Of a stretch of DNA of 64,000 bases, positions 1 through 9,144 are shown one piece after another; the first letter of the stretch is position 1; each line of letters opens with the position of its first letter. A program made the translations under genes and the position numbers. Below the pieces are notes generated by a model. It searched no databases and was not told the DNA's origin. It worked only from the letters and a program-made list of their open reading frames with translations. Source of the stretch: Methanofollis formosanus (lineage in GTDB: Archaea; Halobacteriota; Methanomicrobia; Methanomicrobiales; Methanofollaceae); the NCBI RefSeq assembly GCF_019633745.1, contig NZ_CP037968.1, positions 1,060,789 through 1,124,788 on the forward strand, written 5' to 3'.

Positions 1-40
1 CCGCGTATGCTTGAGCCCGGGGTTCATGCCTGACTCTGTC
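1..40. repeat. Fragment of MITE family 1 terminus
   Basis: The sequence reads like the inner end of the family 1 element (CGTATGCTTGAGCCCGGGG, then TTCATGCC), as seen complete at 9100-9144. Here the outer TTCTACARAGCC end has decayed to GACTCTGTC. It lies directly beside the target duplication of the complete copy that follows, so it is probably the remnant of an older neighbouring insertion whose body is outside the window. Confidence 0.5.
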
Positions 41-48
41 CAATTTTC

Positions 49-602
49 GGCTTTGTAGAATCGGGCATGAACCCTGGGCTCAAGCATACGGGATGAAAAT
101 TTTCTGAGCTGCGCTACGGCGTGTGGGCGGGATCCCAATCCTCGCGACAGGATCTTTGGAAGATCTAGTTTCATCGCCGCCCCGGTTATCCTCGTCGTGG
201 GGGGCCGGGGGCAGAGCCCCCGGCGCGAGATTGCGGGAAAGATTTGACGATTACGGGCGGCCGATCCATCAGAGAGATTTTCTATCCTCTGCGTATCGGC
301 TTCAACGGGATATGGCAAGTTCAAACTCTCATGCAAACCTGAAGAGAGGATCGTCTGGATCATTTTCATGGTAAATCGTCTTGATGGTTCTCTTCGACGG
401 GGGGCGTGCCGCCCCCCGAACCCCCCGCGCGAGCGATAGGCGGTGGACTGTAACCCCCCTTTCAGGGTCATTGCTCCGCCTTCCGCCCCAATCTTCATCC
501 AGGGGGTCCGGGGGTCTTCCCCGGCGTGAACAGGAGGGAAGGCGATGGATGAAGGTCACAGGGGGGTTGAGGTGATGAAAAGAGGATAGTTTCTACAGAG
601 CC
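49..602 (+). mobile_element. Complete MITE-like element, family 1 (554 bp)
   Basis: The ends are inverted repeats: GGCTTTGTAGAA at 49-60 and TTCTACAGAGCC at 591-602. The 8-bp direct repeat CAATTTTC lies immediately outside both ends (41-48 and 603-610), a perfect target-site duplication. Inside are a subterminal motif ending GCATACGGGATGAAAAT, a GC-rich hairpin module near 180-240, an AT-richer module near 260-370 and a second GC-rich module near 385-560. The small reading frames inside show no transposase features. Non-autonomous transposition is inferred. The 8-bp duplication fits IS6- or IS1595-type transposases, but nothing here decides between them. Confidence 0.88.
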
Positions 603-699
603 CAATTTTCCTCTATTCGCATCCGAATACAGACGAACCGATCTCTCCACCGGGGCCGAGCCCGTCCCGACGGAAAAACGCCCATACCGGCCCCCATCC

Positions 700-925
700 C
701 GGGATCAGAAGGCTTGATCCGGGCTCACATTGCAGAGATCGAGCATCCCGATAAATCAACGCCAGTTCAGAAAACGCGGCCATTATCATAGATCTGTCCC
801 GCCCCCTGAGGGTCAATATGAGCACGGAGGATATTCTCCCCCATGAACTCCGGGTACGGCTGCATATTGCCGTTGAGAGTGCACGGAAATCGCCGCGATT
901 GGGGATGGGCCGGGGTGTCAGGATA
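700..925. repeat. Diverged dispersed repeat, family 3, copy 1
   Basis: This stretch shares scattered blocks in the same order with 31585-31810. Examples are a CTTGATCCGGGC block, a TGTCCCGCC block and an identical GGAAATCGCCGCGATTGGGG block. Spacing between blocks is similar, with substitutions and small indels. I see no open frame common to both copies and no terminal repeats, so it is an old repeat or a non-coding unit of unknown role. Confidence 0.6.
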
Positions 926-1300
926 AAGCCGGAAATGAGAGTTCAGCATACACGATGAAGTACCATTTATGCACGGCTTCGCCCCTGGACCGGCATCAAA
1001 AACCAAACGCCCTTCGAGTCCGCTCCGGCGTATCGGATAGACCCGACTCCGGTCACTCTCTTTCCGCATCGGCAGGCCGGAAATACGAGGCTCCAATCGG
1101 AACCGACACATTATATAAATTGAAAGAATGAATCATCCCCCATTCACGACTCCAAGAGGCAAAAACGATAGATTCACTCGCCTGGTGGCAGAGCATGATG
1201 ATTAAGCCACCCGATCAGCAGGATGAAAACAAATCTTGACCGAAAAACAGAGAAAATACATCTCGCCAGATAATATCACGAAATCTCTGATATATTCTGC
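926..1300. other. Intergenic stretch with no recognised feature
   Basis: I see no convincing gene here. A short GCATACACGATGAAG near 947-961 resembles the subterminal motif of family 1 elements and may be a relic. The sequence becomes AT-rich from about 1200 towards the promoter of the next gene. Confidence 0.5.
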
Positions 1301-1304
1301 AAAG

Positions 1305-1317
1305 AAATATACTTTTA
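1305..1317 (+). promoter_or_regulatory. Probable TATA box for pdaD
   Basis: An AT-rich AAATATACTTTTA block sits about 30-40 bp upstream of the first possible start codon, the usual place for an archaeal TATA box with a very short leader. No clear Shine-Dalgarno site follows. This fits a short-leader or leaderless message. Confidence 0.45.
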
Positions 1318-1347
1318 AGTAGGGGGGGGTCTCAAATAGAGACACAA

Positions 1348-1875
1348 TTGATTTTACGGGTGAGCGACGGATTGACCAGAACATTTGTGCCAAAGAGGGT
1401 GTTTTTCACCTGCGGCGTGGGACGGGACTCCGAGTATCTCGGATCCTTTGAGATGGCGTTGCGAGCAGCAAAGATCGAGTGTTACAATCTGGTGACCGTG
1501 AGTTCGATCCTGCCGCCCAAGTGCCGGATCATCCCGCGCCGCGACGGCCTCGCCGACCTCGAGCCGGGAAGCATCGTCTTCACCGTCATGTCGCGGATCG
1601 CCTCCAACGAACCGCACCGGCGGATCTCGGCCTCTATCGGCGTTGCCATCCCTGAAGACATGGAAAATCAGTGGGGATACTTCGCCGAGCACCACGCCTT
1701 CGGCGACGGGAAAGAGAAGACCGGAGAGTATGCCGAACGCCTTGCATACAATATGTATAACAGCATCACCGACAAGATCCCGGAAAAAACCCTTAATATC
1801 ACCGAGAGTGCAGTCGTAGATGAAGAAGGCACCTGGACCACCGTACTCGCGGCCACCGTCTTCCTCATGGAGTAG
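1348..1875 (+). CDS. pdaD: Pyruvoyl-dependent arginine decarboxylase
   Basis: The enzyme decarboxylates arginine to agmatine, the first step of archaeal polyamine synthesis, using a pyruvoyl group made by self-cleavage. The hallmark cleavage region VSSILPP lies near residues 51-57, where the family cuts at the serine pair. The N-terminal FFTCGVG, the SRIASNEPHRRISASIGVAIP block and the EYHAFG-like AEHHAFG are also typical. Length (~175 aa, or 162 from an internal start) matches the family. The first possible start is TTG at 1348. In-frame GTG codons at 1360 and 1387 are alternatives, and the last agrees best with relatives that begin just before the PK-VFFT motif. A zinc-ribbon gene follows after 2 bp, so the two are probably cotranscribed. 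Confidence 0.92.
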   Translation: MILRVSDGLTRTFVPKRVFFTCGVGRDSEYLGSFEMALRAAKIECYNLVTVSSILPPKCRIIPRRDGLADLEPGSIVFTVMSRIASNEPHRRISASIGVAIPEDMENQWGYFAEHHAFGDGKEKTGEYAERLAYNMYNSITDKIPEKTLNITESAVVDEEGTWTTVLAATVFLME

Positions 1876-1877
1876 AG

Positions 1878-2348
1878 ATGACATCACGCACACGCGCACA
1901 CCACACCATCTGTCCGTACTGCAACGAGGAGGTCTACCTTGAGGAATTGATCGGCGGAAAGTGCCCGCTCTGCGGTTCTCCCCTCGAGGACCTCGAGGAC
2001 GAGTGCCTCGAAATGGACGACGCGCTCGAACGCTCCGACCTCTCCTGGCTCATCGGCCACTACTTCCTCTTCAAGAAACTCGACGAACTCGGGGCCAACC
2101 CCCTCCAGGCCATGCAGATCATCGAGAAATTCGAGGAGAAGCGAGAGGACGGGAACGCCGGCGACAACGCCGCCGACAACGCCGCCTTCGAGATCGAACT
2201 GCCCTATACTCGTCGGGAGCGCCTCCTCCCCCGGCACTGCGCAGACTGCGGCCGCCTCTTCTTTAAGGGCGGGAAAAAGATCTTTGCCGGCGACACGAAC
2301 AAACCCGGATATTCCGTCTTCTTCCGGTGCCCCACCTGTTCTCAGTGA
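1878..2348 (+). CDS. Double zinc-ribbon protein, function unknown
   Basis: The 156-aa protein carries two Cys4 sites. The first is CPYCNEE with CPLCGSP (residues ~12-35), and the second is CADCGRL with CRPTCS-type RCPTCSQ at the C terminus. The middle is acidic and contains a low-complexity GDNAADNAA stretch. Such paired zinc ribbons usually bind nucleic acid or hold a protein partner, but no catalytic motif is visible. It starts with ATG 2 bp after the pdaD stop and must share its transcript. I recognise it only as a hypothetical protein of methanogens. Its frame ends about 60 bp before a degenerate mobile element. Confidence 0.8.
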   Translation: MTSRTRAHHTICPYCNEEVYLEELIGGKCPLCGSPLEDLEDECLEMDDALERSDLSWLIGHYFLFKKLDELGANPLQAMQIIEKFEEKREDGNAGDNAADNAAFEIELPYTRRERLLPRHCADCGRLFFKGGKKIFAGDTNKPGYSVFFRCPTCSQ

Positions 2349-2406
2349 AGATATTCCGGAAGAGTCCGGGAGACGGACCTCTGCCTGGATCATATTCCTT
2401 TTTTTC

Positions 2407-2995
2407 GGCGGCGTAGAATTGCTCATGAGGCGAAGGCACGCCTCACGCATACGGGATGAAAATATCATATCAGAACTGGATCGATTCCTGACCCACATCC
2501 TTCCGAACGAGGAGCGAATCGAAGTCGAGCATCATGCCGCCCCTCGGCCATCTTCGTTGTGGGGGGTCCGGGGGGTGCAACCCCCCCGGCGCGAGATGGC
2601 AGGGAAATCTCGACGATGGGGGCGGCAGATCCATCAGAGGAAATTTCTATCCTCTGCGTATCGGCTTCAACGTGATATGGAGAGTTCAAACGCTCATGCA
2701 AACCTGAAGAGAGGATCGTCAGGATCATTTTCATAGTAAGTGAGCATGAACCCCGGGTTCAAGCATACGCGATGAAAATGTCTCGTCGCTTGCTCTCTCT
2801 CTTTTCAAGACTGAAGAATCGGTGGAGACCTCAATCCATCGCCGCACCCACCCCATCCCCTCGCGAGACGGCAGGAACGATCGTGCGATAGGGGGCGGCA
2901 CATCGGATCATCATGCTTTCCCAAACACTCGCACCGTGGGCGCCGCCAGGGTGAGTACAGGAGGGGGTCGGCCAACCCCCTCAAAACAGAGAGAT
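2407..2995 (+). mobile_element. Degenerate, mosaic family 1 element
   Basis: A decayed left end (GGCGGCGTAGAATTGCTCATG) begins at 2407. The GC-rich hairpin module lies at ~2540-2630 and the AT-richer module at ~2630-2735. A second left-end subterminal motif then restarts at ~2745 (GCATGAACCCCGGGTTC and GCATACGCGATGAAAAT). The order suggests two insertions or a recombinant. No clean right end or target duplication is visible. It fills the whole gap between the zinc-ribbon gene and proS, so the two genes converge on it. Confidence 0.65.
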
Positions 2996-3006
2996 CTGAG
3001 ACGATC

Positions 3007-4443
3007 TCAGTACGTCCGTGCGATCACGGTCGAGGTTCCCTGCCGACCGCAGACCGCACACGGACCCTCGGATATTGTGATATGCTCGCTGCGCACCTCG
3101 GTCCCGAGGACGCTCCCGTTGGTCGCTTTTTCCAGTTCTTCGGCGCAGGCCTCGTCGCCGCACCAGTGGACGACCGCGATCCCGGTCTTGACCGCCTCGG
3201 CCGCTTCCTCGACACTCCCGGCCTCGGTGATGTGCGAGGTGAGGAACTCCTCGGCGTTCGTGCGCAGACGGGCCGCATAGGCGCCCAGGATCTCGGGGAC
3301 CGCGGTGACGACCTCGTCACGCTGCACCGTCGTCTTCTCGCCATCCCTCGTGACGGCGACGACCGTGCCGGCGTCCAGGTCGCGCGGCCCGACCTCGACC
3401 CGCAGGGGCACGCCGTGCATCTCCCAGTGATAGTACTTCGCGCCCGGCCGCATGTCCCTGGTATCGATCTTCACCCTCAGGCCCGAATCCTGGAGTTCGG
3501 CCTTCAGCACCTCGGCCGCCGCCAGCACCTCGTCGGCGCGCTTCTTCATGATGATCGGGATGACGACCACCTGGACCGGGGCCACCTTCGGCGGGAGGAC
3601 AAGACCCTTGTCGTCGCCGTGGACCCCGATCGTCGCCGCAATGCACCGCTCCGAGATCCCGTAGCAGGTCTGGTGGACATACTGCTGCTGCCCCTCGGCG
3701 TCCTCGTAGGTGATCTCGAAGGTCTTCGAGAAGTGGTCGCCGAGGTGGTGGACCGTTCCCACCTGAAGCGTCCGGCCGTCGGGCATCAGGGCGTCGACGG
3801 CCATCGTGTAGTCGGCGCCCGGGAACTTGTCCCAGTCGGGCCGGCGGGAGATGGTGATCGGGATGCAGAGGTCGTCGTAGAACCTGGTGTACAGCGAGAG
3901 GGCGATCTCCACCTGCGCGGCCGCATCGTCCCAGGTGGCATGGGCGGTGTGGGCCTCCTTGAACGAGGTGATCTCCCTGAGACGGATGAGCGGTCTCGTG
4001 TGCTTCGTCTCGTACCGGAAGGTGTTGACGATCTGGTAGACCTTGAGCGGGAGGTCGGCGTGCGACCTCACCCAGAGGGCGAACATCGGATAGATGGAGG
4101 TCTCGCTCGTCGGCCGGAGGGCCAGAGGGATGTCGAGTTCGGAGAGACCGCCGTGAGTGACCCAGTAGACCTCGTCCTCGAACCCCTTGATGTGCTCGGC
4201 CTCTTTCATGAACTCGGTCTTTGGAATGAGAAGCGGGAAGAGCGTCTCCTCATGATCGGAGTTGTCGAGGAGGTCGCGGAGGATGGCATAGGTCTGCCGC
4301 CGCAGCCCGAACCCGAAGGGATACCAGACATACAGCCCCTTGACCGGGTAGCGGACGTCCATGATCTCAGCCCGCCAGAGCACGTCATTGTACCATGCCG
4401 AAAAGTCAGATTTTGATGGGAGTGAACCGCTCTCTTCTTCCAT
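3007..4443 (-). CDS. proS: Prolyl-tRNA synthetase (archaeal/eukaryotic type)
   Basis: This class II synthetase charges tRNA-Pro. At 478 aa it is the short archaeal form without the bacterial editing insertion. Motif 2 is visible as [17 protein letters not shown], preceded by [16 protein letters not shown]. An anticodon-binding domain ([37 protein letters not shown]) and a C-terminal zinc-binding segment with CGDEAC and CAVCGR complete it. ATG at 4443 opens the frame 9 bp after the upstream SpoIIM-like gene, so it is the last gene of a three-gene minus operon. A tRNA-Pro(GGG) gene lies elsewhere in this window at 36253-36327. Confidence 0.97.
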   Translation of the reverse strand: MEEESGSLPSKSDFSAWYNDVLWRAEIMDVRYPVKGLYVWYPFGFGLRRQTYAILRDLLDNSDHEETLFPLLIPKTEFMKEAEHIKGFEDEVYWVTHGGLSELDIPLALRPTSETSIYPMFALWVRSHADLPLKVYQIVNTFRYETKHTRPLIRLREITSFKEAHTAHATWDDAAAQVEIALSLYTRFYDDLCIPITISRRPDWDKFPGADYTMAVDALMPDGRTLQVGTVHHLGDHFSKTFEITYEDAEGQQQYVHQTCYGISERCIAATIGVHGDDKGLVLPPKVAPVQVVVIPIIMKKRADEVLAAAEVLKAELQDSGLRVKIDTRDMRPGAKYYHWEMHGVPLRVEVGPRDLDAGTVVAVTRDGEKTTVQRDEVVTAVPEILGAYAARLRTNAEEFLTSHITEAGSVEEAAEAVKTGIAVVHWCGDEACAEELEKATNGSVLGTEVRSEHITISEGPCAVCGRQGTSTVIARTY

Positions 4444-4452
4444 TGGGGTACC

Positions 4453-5019
4453 TCAAATCACCATATGTAGGAGTGCGGGCGTAATAAATGCCTCTATAAC
4501 GGCCGCCACGACGAGAAGAGGGACGACAATACGGAGGAATTGCCCGCCCATCCTGGTGGCCTCGGCCACGGCGTCGCCCCGGCCCGTCAGTTCGGCCACC
4601 AGCGCCCTGGCCAGGGCAAGACCGAGGGCGCCCGAGATGAAGATGGCCGGAAGCTCGAAGATCCCGTGAGGGACGATCCCGACTGCCAGGCCGAGCGGGC
4701 CGAGGGTATCGACGACCTCGTTGACGAAGATGCCGACGACCAGACCGTTGGAGAAGAGGATGAAGAAGGTGAGCAGCCCGAAGGTCGCCCCTCCCAGGAA
4801 GAGGATCGCACAGGCCTGGAGGTTGTTGAGGAAGATCTTCGCCGCAAGCATGAGGGGCGCGTCGTCGGCGACCTGGGCGAAGACACCTTCTTTGACGGTA
4901 TCCATGAGCGTCTGTGCCGCGGGGTCGCCCGAGGCCGCGAGGGCGTAGCCCGCCCCGCCGCCACCGAAAAAGAGGAGGAGGGCGACGGCCAGCGGGAGAA
5001 GAAGTGCGTCTCTAGACAT
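4453..5019 (-). CDS. SpoIIM-like (DUF95) membrane protein
   Basis: The 188-aa polytopic membrane protein belongs to the stage II sporulation protein M/DUF95 type, which is common in non-sporulating archaea. About five hydrophobic segments are visible. The family-typical stretch around IFLNNLQACAILFLGG, followed by GIVPHGIFELPAIFISGALG, is well preserved. The family's archaeal role is not established; links to membrane remodelling or export are only suggestions. Its ATG at 5019 overlaps the end of the DUF63 gene by 8 bp, and proS follows 9 bp after its stop, so the three are translationally linked. Confidence 0.85.
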   Translation of the reverse strand: MSRDALLLPLAVALLLFFGGGGAGYALAASGDPAAQTLMDTVKEGVFAQVADDAPLMLAAKIFLNNLQACAILFLGGATFGLLTFFILFSNGLVVGIFVNEVVDTLGPLGLAVGIVPHGIFELPAIFISGALGLALARALVAELTGRGDAVAEATRMGGQFLRIVVPLLVVAAVIEAFITPALLHMVI

Positions 5020-5857
5020 AGAGCACCATACGCATCAGGTCCCTGATCCCGGGCGCCATCCCGACGACGATCATCGCGAGCAGGACCAGGTGCCAGAAGG
5101 CAGGACTCCCCTCCTTCCGGTAGAGTTCAAGGATGTAGATCGCCGGGACGATCACCACCAGTTTCAGGAGGAACATCGAGAAGGCCGTGCCGGTCAGGCC
5201 GATGAGATGGGAACCGACGACATGCTGCTCCACATAATGGAGTGGATGGAGGTCGATCCCGAAACTCGTGGCGCTTGCGTCGAGCATGTGCCCGAAGATG
5301 AGGAGCGTGTACAGGGGTTCGGCGACATACTCCCAGCCGGCGAGATACCGAAGGGCGCCCCAGACGATGGCCGTCGTGACCACCGCCATCGCCGGGATGA
5401 CGAAGAGGACGAAGAGGTCGATCTGGGTGTGCGTCGCCCCCCAGTACATCAGGAGAAGGAAGGACGCCACCGAGAGGACGATCCCGGTCCAGGCATAGGG
5501 CCGGGCATAGTCGGAGACCACGCCTCTGAGTTCGAGGAGACGGGAGACAAAGAGGGCCCCGGCGGTGATGAAGAAGATCACGAAGAAGATGAGCGGGGTG
5601 ATCAGCAGGAACCTGACGTCTGAGGTGATCATCCCGGTGTCCTCGACCACCCGCAGGAGTCCGCCGAGCACGACGTACGGGATGGTGGAGAGGACGAACT
5701 TCCGGTCCACCGAAATTCCGAACCGCTGGAGGCCCCGGTAGACGAGATAGACCGCGATGATCAGGATTATCGCATACGTAAGCGTATCGACGACCGTGTA
5801 CGCCTGACCGTACCTGATCGGATCGATGTAATATTTGTAGATGAAGTCCCTAATCAT
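5012..5857 (-). CDS. DUF63 family membrane protein
   Basis: The product has about eight hydrophobic segments and matches the archaeal DUF63 type, including the N-terminal YKYYIDPIRYGQAYTVVDTL and a GHMLDASATSFGID motif with polar residues inside the membrane. It is a hypothetical integral membrane protein found across euryarchaeota. I chose ATG at 5857, giving MIRDFIYKYY; a TTG 12 bp upstream is possible but unnecessary. It is the first gene of the DUF63-SpoIIM-proS operon. It is divergent from egsA with only ~11 bp between the start codons, so each promoter must lie inside the neighbour or the messages are nearly leaderless. Confidence 0.85.
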   Translation of the reverse strand: MIRDFIYKYYIDPIRYGQAYTVVDTLTYAIILIIAVYLVYRGLQRFGISVDRKFVLSTIPYVVLGGLLRVVEDTGMITSDVRFLLITPLIFFVIFFITAGALFVSRLLELRGVVSDYARPYAWTGIVLSVASFLLLMYWGATHTQIDLFVLFVIPAMAVVTTAIVWGALRYLAGWEYVAEPLYTLLIFGHMLDASATSFGIDLHPLHYVEQHVVGSHLIGLTGTAFSMFLLKLVVIVPAIYILELYRKEGSPAFWHLVLLAMIVVGMAPGIRDLMRMVLYV

Positions 5858-5868
5858 CTGTGATCTCA

Positions 5869-6951
5869 ATGGGCGGAGAGGGTATTAAAGTACTCAGGGA
5901 GAAGGTCTTTGACAAGTCCAAGTGGATGCAGCTCCCGCGTGACGTGCTCATCGGGCATAACATGCTTGATGAACTCCCCTCGGTCTGCCAGGACCTGGGC
6001 CTCGGCAGACATGCCCTGCTTATCACCGGTGAGCGGACGAGGGCGATCGCGGGCGACCGGATCGCCTCCCTCCTGGAAGATCGGTGCGAGGTGACCACCT
6101 TTATCGTCCGCGCCGGTTCTCTCGACGAGATCGCGGTCGCCGAAGAGGTGGGGGCCGGGGCCGACTTCGTCATCGGCGCCGGGGGCGGCCGAGTCATCGA
6201 CACCGCCAAGATCGTCTCGTACAACCTCGACCGCCAGTTCGTCTCGGTCCCGACCGCGGGGGCCCACGACGGGATCGCCTCGGCGAGGGCCTCGATCCCG
6301 ACCCCTGAAGGGAGCGTCTCGCTCGATGCCCACCCGCCGATCGCCGTCGTCGCCGACACCGCGATCGTCGCCGCCGCTCCGCCCCGTCTCCTGGCCGCGG
6401 GGTGTGCCGACATCATCTCCAACTACACCGCGATCCTGGACTGGGAACTCGCCCACCGCCTCAGGGGCGACGCCGTCTCGGAATACGCGATGGCCCTCTC
6501 GAAGATGACCGCCGAGATCGTCGTGAAGAACACCGGGGTGATCAGCGCCCGGACCGAAGAGAGCGCCTGGATCGTGATGAAGGCCCTCGTCTCTTCGGGG
6601 GTGGCGATGTCCATCGCCGGGTCCTCCAGGCCAGCGAGCGGGGGGGAACACAAGTTCTCCCACGCCCTCGACCGCCTCGCCCCAGGGAAGGCGCTCCACG
6701 GCGAACAGTGCGGGGTCGGGGCGATCATGACGATGTACCTCCACGGCGGGGACTGGCGGTGGATCCGGGACTCGCTCAAGAGGATCGGGGCGCCGACGAC
6801 CCCGGCAGAACTGGGGATCGACGACGAGACCGCGGTCGAAGCCCTTCTGGAGGCCCGGACCATCAGGCCGGAGCGGTTTACGATCCTGGACATGGGCCTC
6901 TCCAGGGAGAGTGCCAGGCGGCTTGTCAGGATGCTGTATGAGAAGGAGTGA
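5869..6951 (+). CDS. egsA: sn-Glycerol-1-phosphate dehydrogenase
   Basis: This NAD(P)H- and zinc-dependent enzyme reduces dihydroxyacetone phosphate to sn-glycerol-1-phosphate, the step that sets the stereochemistry of archaeal membrane lipids. The Rossmann-type GAGGGRVIDTAK segment lies near residue 105. SVPTAGAHDGIASARAS and the metal-ligand histidines in GGEHKFSHALD and ALHGEQCGVGA are as expected for the iron-containing alcohol dehydrogenase superfamily. At ~360 aa its length is normal. ATG 5869 is preferred over an upstream GTG at 5860. A UPF0179 gene follows after 6 bp. The same membrane pathway is represented again by the lipid reductase at 21933. Confidence 0.96.
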   Translation: MGGEGIKVLREKVFDKSKWMQLPRDVLIGHNMLDELPSVCQDLGLGRHALLITGERTRAIAGDRIASLLEDRCEVTTFIVRAGSLDEIAVAEEVGAGADFVIGAGGGRVIDTAKIVSYNLDRQFVSVPTAGAHDGIASARASIPTPEGSVSLDAHPPIAVVADTAIVAAAPPRLLAAGCADIISNYTAILDWELAHRLRGDAVSEYAMALSKMTAEIVVKNTGVISARTEESAWIVMKALVSSGVAMSIAGSSRPASGGEHKFSHALDRLAPGKALHGEQCGVGAIMTMYLHGGDWRWIRDSLKRIGAPTTPAELGIDDETAVEALLEARTIRPERFTILDMGLSRESARRLVRMLYEKE

Positions 6952-6957
6952 GGAGTC

Positions 6958-7413
6958 ATGGCCAAACCAAAAACAAAAGTAACCCTGCTCGGGACGTGCC
7001 TCGCGGAGATCGGGCTCGAGTTCGTATACGAGGGCGAGGCGACCGGGTGCAGGAACTGCAAGCTCTGGAAGGTCTGCCACAACCTCCAGCCAGGGAAAAA
7101 GTATCAGGTCGTCGCGGTCAGGCCGAAGACCAGGCAGGAGTGTGCCGTCCACAAGGACGGAGTCTGTGCGGTCGAGGTGATCGAGGCCCCGGTCACCACC
7201 CTCATCCCGGCCGACCGGGCCATCCTCAACTCCAGTCTTCACTTTGAGTCCGCCTGCACCAGGACCGGGTGCCGGAGCCATCATCTCTGCCACCCCGACG
7301 GGATCATCGAGGGCGAGAAATATATCGTCGCGAAGGTGCTGGGCAGCGGCCCCGACGTCTGCGAGAAGGGGCGCATCCTCAAACTCGTCGAACTGCGGCC
7401 TGTGGGGGCCTGA
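6958..7413 (+). CDS. UPF0179 family protein
   Basis: This 151-aa archaeal protein belongs to UPF0179, recognised from the N-terminal KVTLLGTCLAEIG and the cysteine pattern CRNCKLWKVC. Further cysteines occur at CAVHKDGVCAVEV and CTRTGCRSHHLCHP. The number and spacing of cysteines suggest metal or Fe-S binding, but no biochemical function is established. It begins 6 bp after egsA and is likely the second gene of that operon. Downstream is T-rich sequence (TCCTTTTAG and CACTTTTTGACC) before the tandem repeat array, which could end the transcript. Confidence 0.88.
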   Translation: MAKPKTKVTLLGTCLAEIGLEFVYEGEATGCRNCKLWKVCHNLQPGKKYQVVAVRPKTRQECAVHKDGVCAVEVIEAPVTTLIPADRAILNSSLHFESACTRTGCRSHHLCHPDGIIEGEKYIVAKVLGSGPDVCEKGRILKLVELRPVGA

Positions 7414-7484
7414 CCACAGAAGTTTCAGATCCTTTTAGAAAACCTCACTTTTTGACCCTGAAGATATTCTCTTGATGGTTCTCT

Positions 7485-8602
7485 CTGGCGGGGGACGGCG
7501 AGAGCGCGTGATCCAACAGAATAATGATCGAACCACTCCTGTCCTGGTTCAATCTTCGGGATCGCGACGGCGGGGAGGTTTGGTGATCGCGTGCCGTCAC
7601 CGATCACTGAATAATATTTTCTGTCATTTCGCGAGAAGATGGGGCGAGGGACAGCACGCGGTGGTGTCCTCCTCAGAAAAATGATCGGCTCGCTCCCGTC
7701 TCACTCCTATCTTCGGAGTCACGACGACAGTACAGCGTCATGATCAGCACATGCCGTCCCCCTCATCACCGGATCTGTCCTGCCTTTTCGCGAGAAGATT
7801 GGGCGGGGGACGGCGACAGAGATCAACCTCCTCCCGTCCGGTTCTATCTTCGGGGTCATGAAACCGGGACAGCGTTGTGATCAAAATGTGCCGTCCCCGA
7901 TTACTGAATTTGTTCTGGTATTTCGCGAGAAGATCGAACGGGGGACGGCACCACGCGTGATCCTACCGAACGATGATCGGCCCGCTCCCGTCTCACTCCT
8001 ATCTTCGGGGTCACGACGACGGTACAGCGTCATGATCAGCACATGCCGTCCCCCTCTTCACCGGATCCGTCCTGCCTTTTCGCGAGAAGATTGGGCGGGG
8101 GACGGCACCACGCGTGTTCCCGATGAATAATGATCGGCCAGTTCCCGTCTCACTCCTATCTTCGGGGTCACGACGACGGTACAGCGTCACGATCAGCACA
8201 TGCCGTCCCCCTCTTCACCGGATCTGTCCTGCCTTTTCGTGAGAAGATAGGGCGGGGGACGGCTCCACGCGTGTTCCCAATGAATGATGATCGGCCTGCT
8301 CCCGTCTCACTCCTATCTTCGGGGTCACGACGACAGGGCAGTGTGATGTTCAGACCATGCCGTCCCCCTCTTCACCGGATCCGTCCTGCCTTTTCGCGAG
8401 AAGATTGGGCTGGGGACGGCACGGGGTGGCGTGGTCCTCAGGATAATGATCGGCCCGCTCCTGTCCGGGTTCTATCTTCGGGGCCATGACGACGAGAAAG
8501 GTACGATGATCCAAACATGCCGTCCCCCTCTTCACCGGATCTGTCCTGCCTTTTCGCGAGAAGATTGGGCGGGGGACGGCTCACGCGTGTTCCCGATAAA
8601 TG
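7485..8602 (+). repeat. Tandem repeat array A (seven ~155-bp units)
   Basis: Seven units start at about 7526, 7683, 7821, 7974, 8131, 8289 and 8448. Each opens with GATCGGCCCGCTCCCGTC and then has CTATCTTCGGGGTCACGACG. After that comes an 11-bp inverted pair TGCCGTCCCCC/GGGGGACGGCA around a ~42-nt loop (8044-8054 with 8097-8107 is a perfect example). The unit ends with ACGCGTGTTCCCGATGAAT. Inside the loop sits CTTTTCGCGAGAAG, an imperfect palindrome. Units 1 and 3 are most diverged. Changes keep the stem but not any reading frame. The period is far too long, and the units too alike, for CRISPR. Confidence 0.9.
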
Positions 8603-9144
8603 GGCTCTGTAGAAAACATCCTCTTTTCATCACCACAACCCCCCTGTGAACTGAATCTATCGCCTTCCCTCATGCTTATGCCGGGGGCTCCGCCCCCGGA
8701 CCCCCGGGATGAAGATTGGGGTGGAAGGCGGAGCAATGAATATGAAAGGGGGGTTGCAGTCCCCCGCCTATCGCTCGCGCGGGGGGTTCGGGGGGCGGCA
8801 AGCCCCCCGTCGAAGAGAACCATCAAGATGATTTACCATGAAAATGATCCAGAATATCCTCTCTTCATGTTTGCATGAGAGTCTGAACTCTTTATATCAC
8901 GTTGAAGCCGATACGCAGAGGATAGAAAATTCCTCTGATGGATCGGCCGCCCCCATCGTCGAGATTTCCCTGCCATCTCGCACCGGGGGAAACCCCCGGA
9001 CCCCCCACGACGAAGATAGCCAAGGGGCGGTGATGGAACGAAGTCTCCACCAGTTCTCCTGTCTTGATAAGAGAGAGAGCACGTGACGAGAAATGTTCAT
9101 CCCGTATGCTTGAGCCCGAGGCTCATGCCCGATTCTACAAAGCC
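8603..9144 (-). mobile_element. Complete MITE family 1 element inside array A (542 bp)
   Basis: The ends are GGCTCTGTAGAA (8603-8614) and TTCTACAAAGCC (9133-9144). Flanks GATAAATG (8595-8602) and GATGAATG (9145-9152) form an 8-bp target duplication with one mismatch. Removing the element and one flank restores a normal unit junction of array A (CCCGATGAAT, then ATGATCGG). The body is the reverse complement of the 49-602 copy, with the same modules in the same order. The insertion therefore postdates amplification of the array. Confidence 0.9.

Noticed and set aside
123-374. Small proteins with LSSSWGVRG-type sequence encoded in the repeats (also near 329, 2465, 8581, 23530, 34030, 36701)
   Set aside because: They are translations of the GC-rich hairpin modules; frames are not conserved between copies, occur on both strands and have no start signals.
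49-602. Transposase inside family 1 elements
   Set aside because: No frame in any copy is longer than ~100 codons or shows DDE or other transposase motifs.
3082-4416. 444-codon open frame opposite proS
   Set aside because: Antisense of a conserved synthetase with typical third-position GC bias; the product resembles no protein.
5866-7293. 475-codon open frame opposite egsA and UPF0179
   Set aside because: Shadow frame; it spans two real genes and their gap with no ribosome site or recognisable domain.
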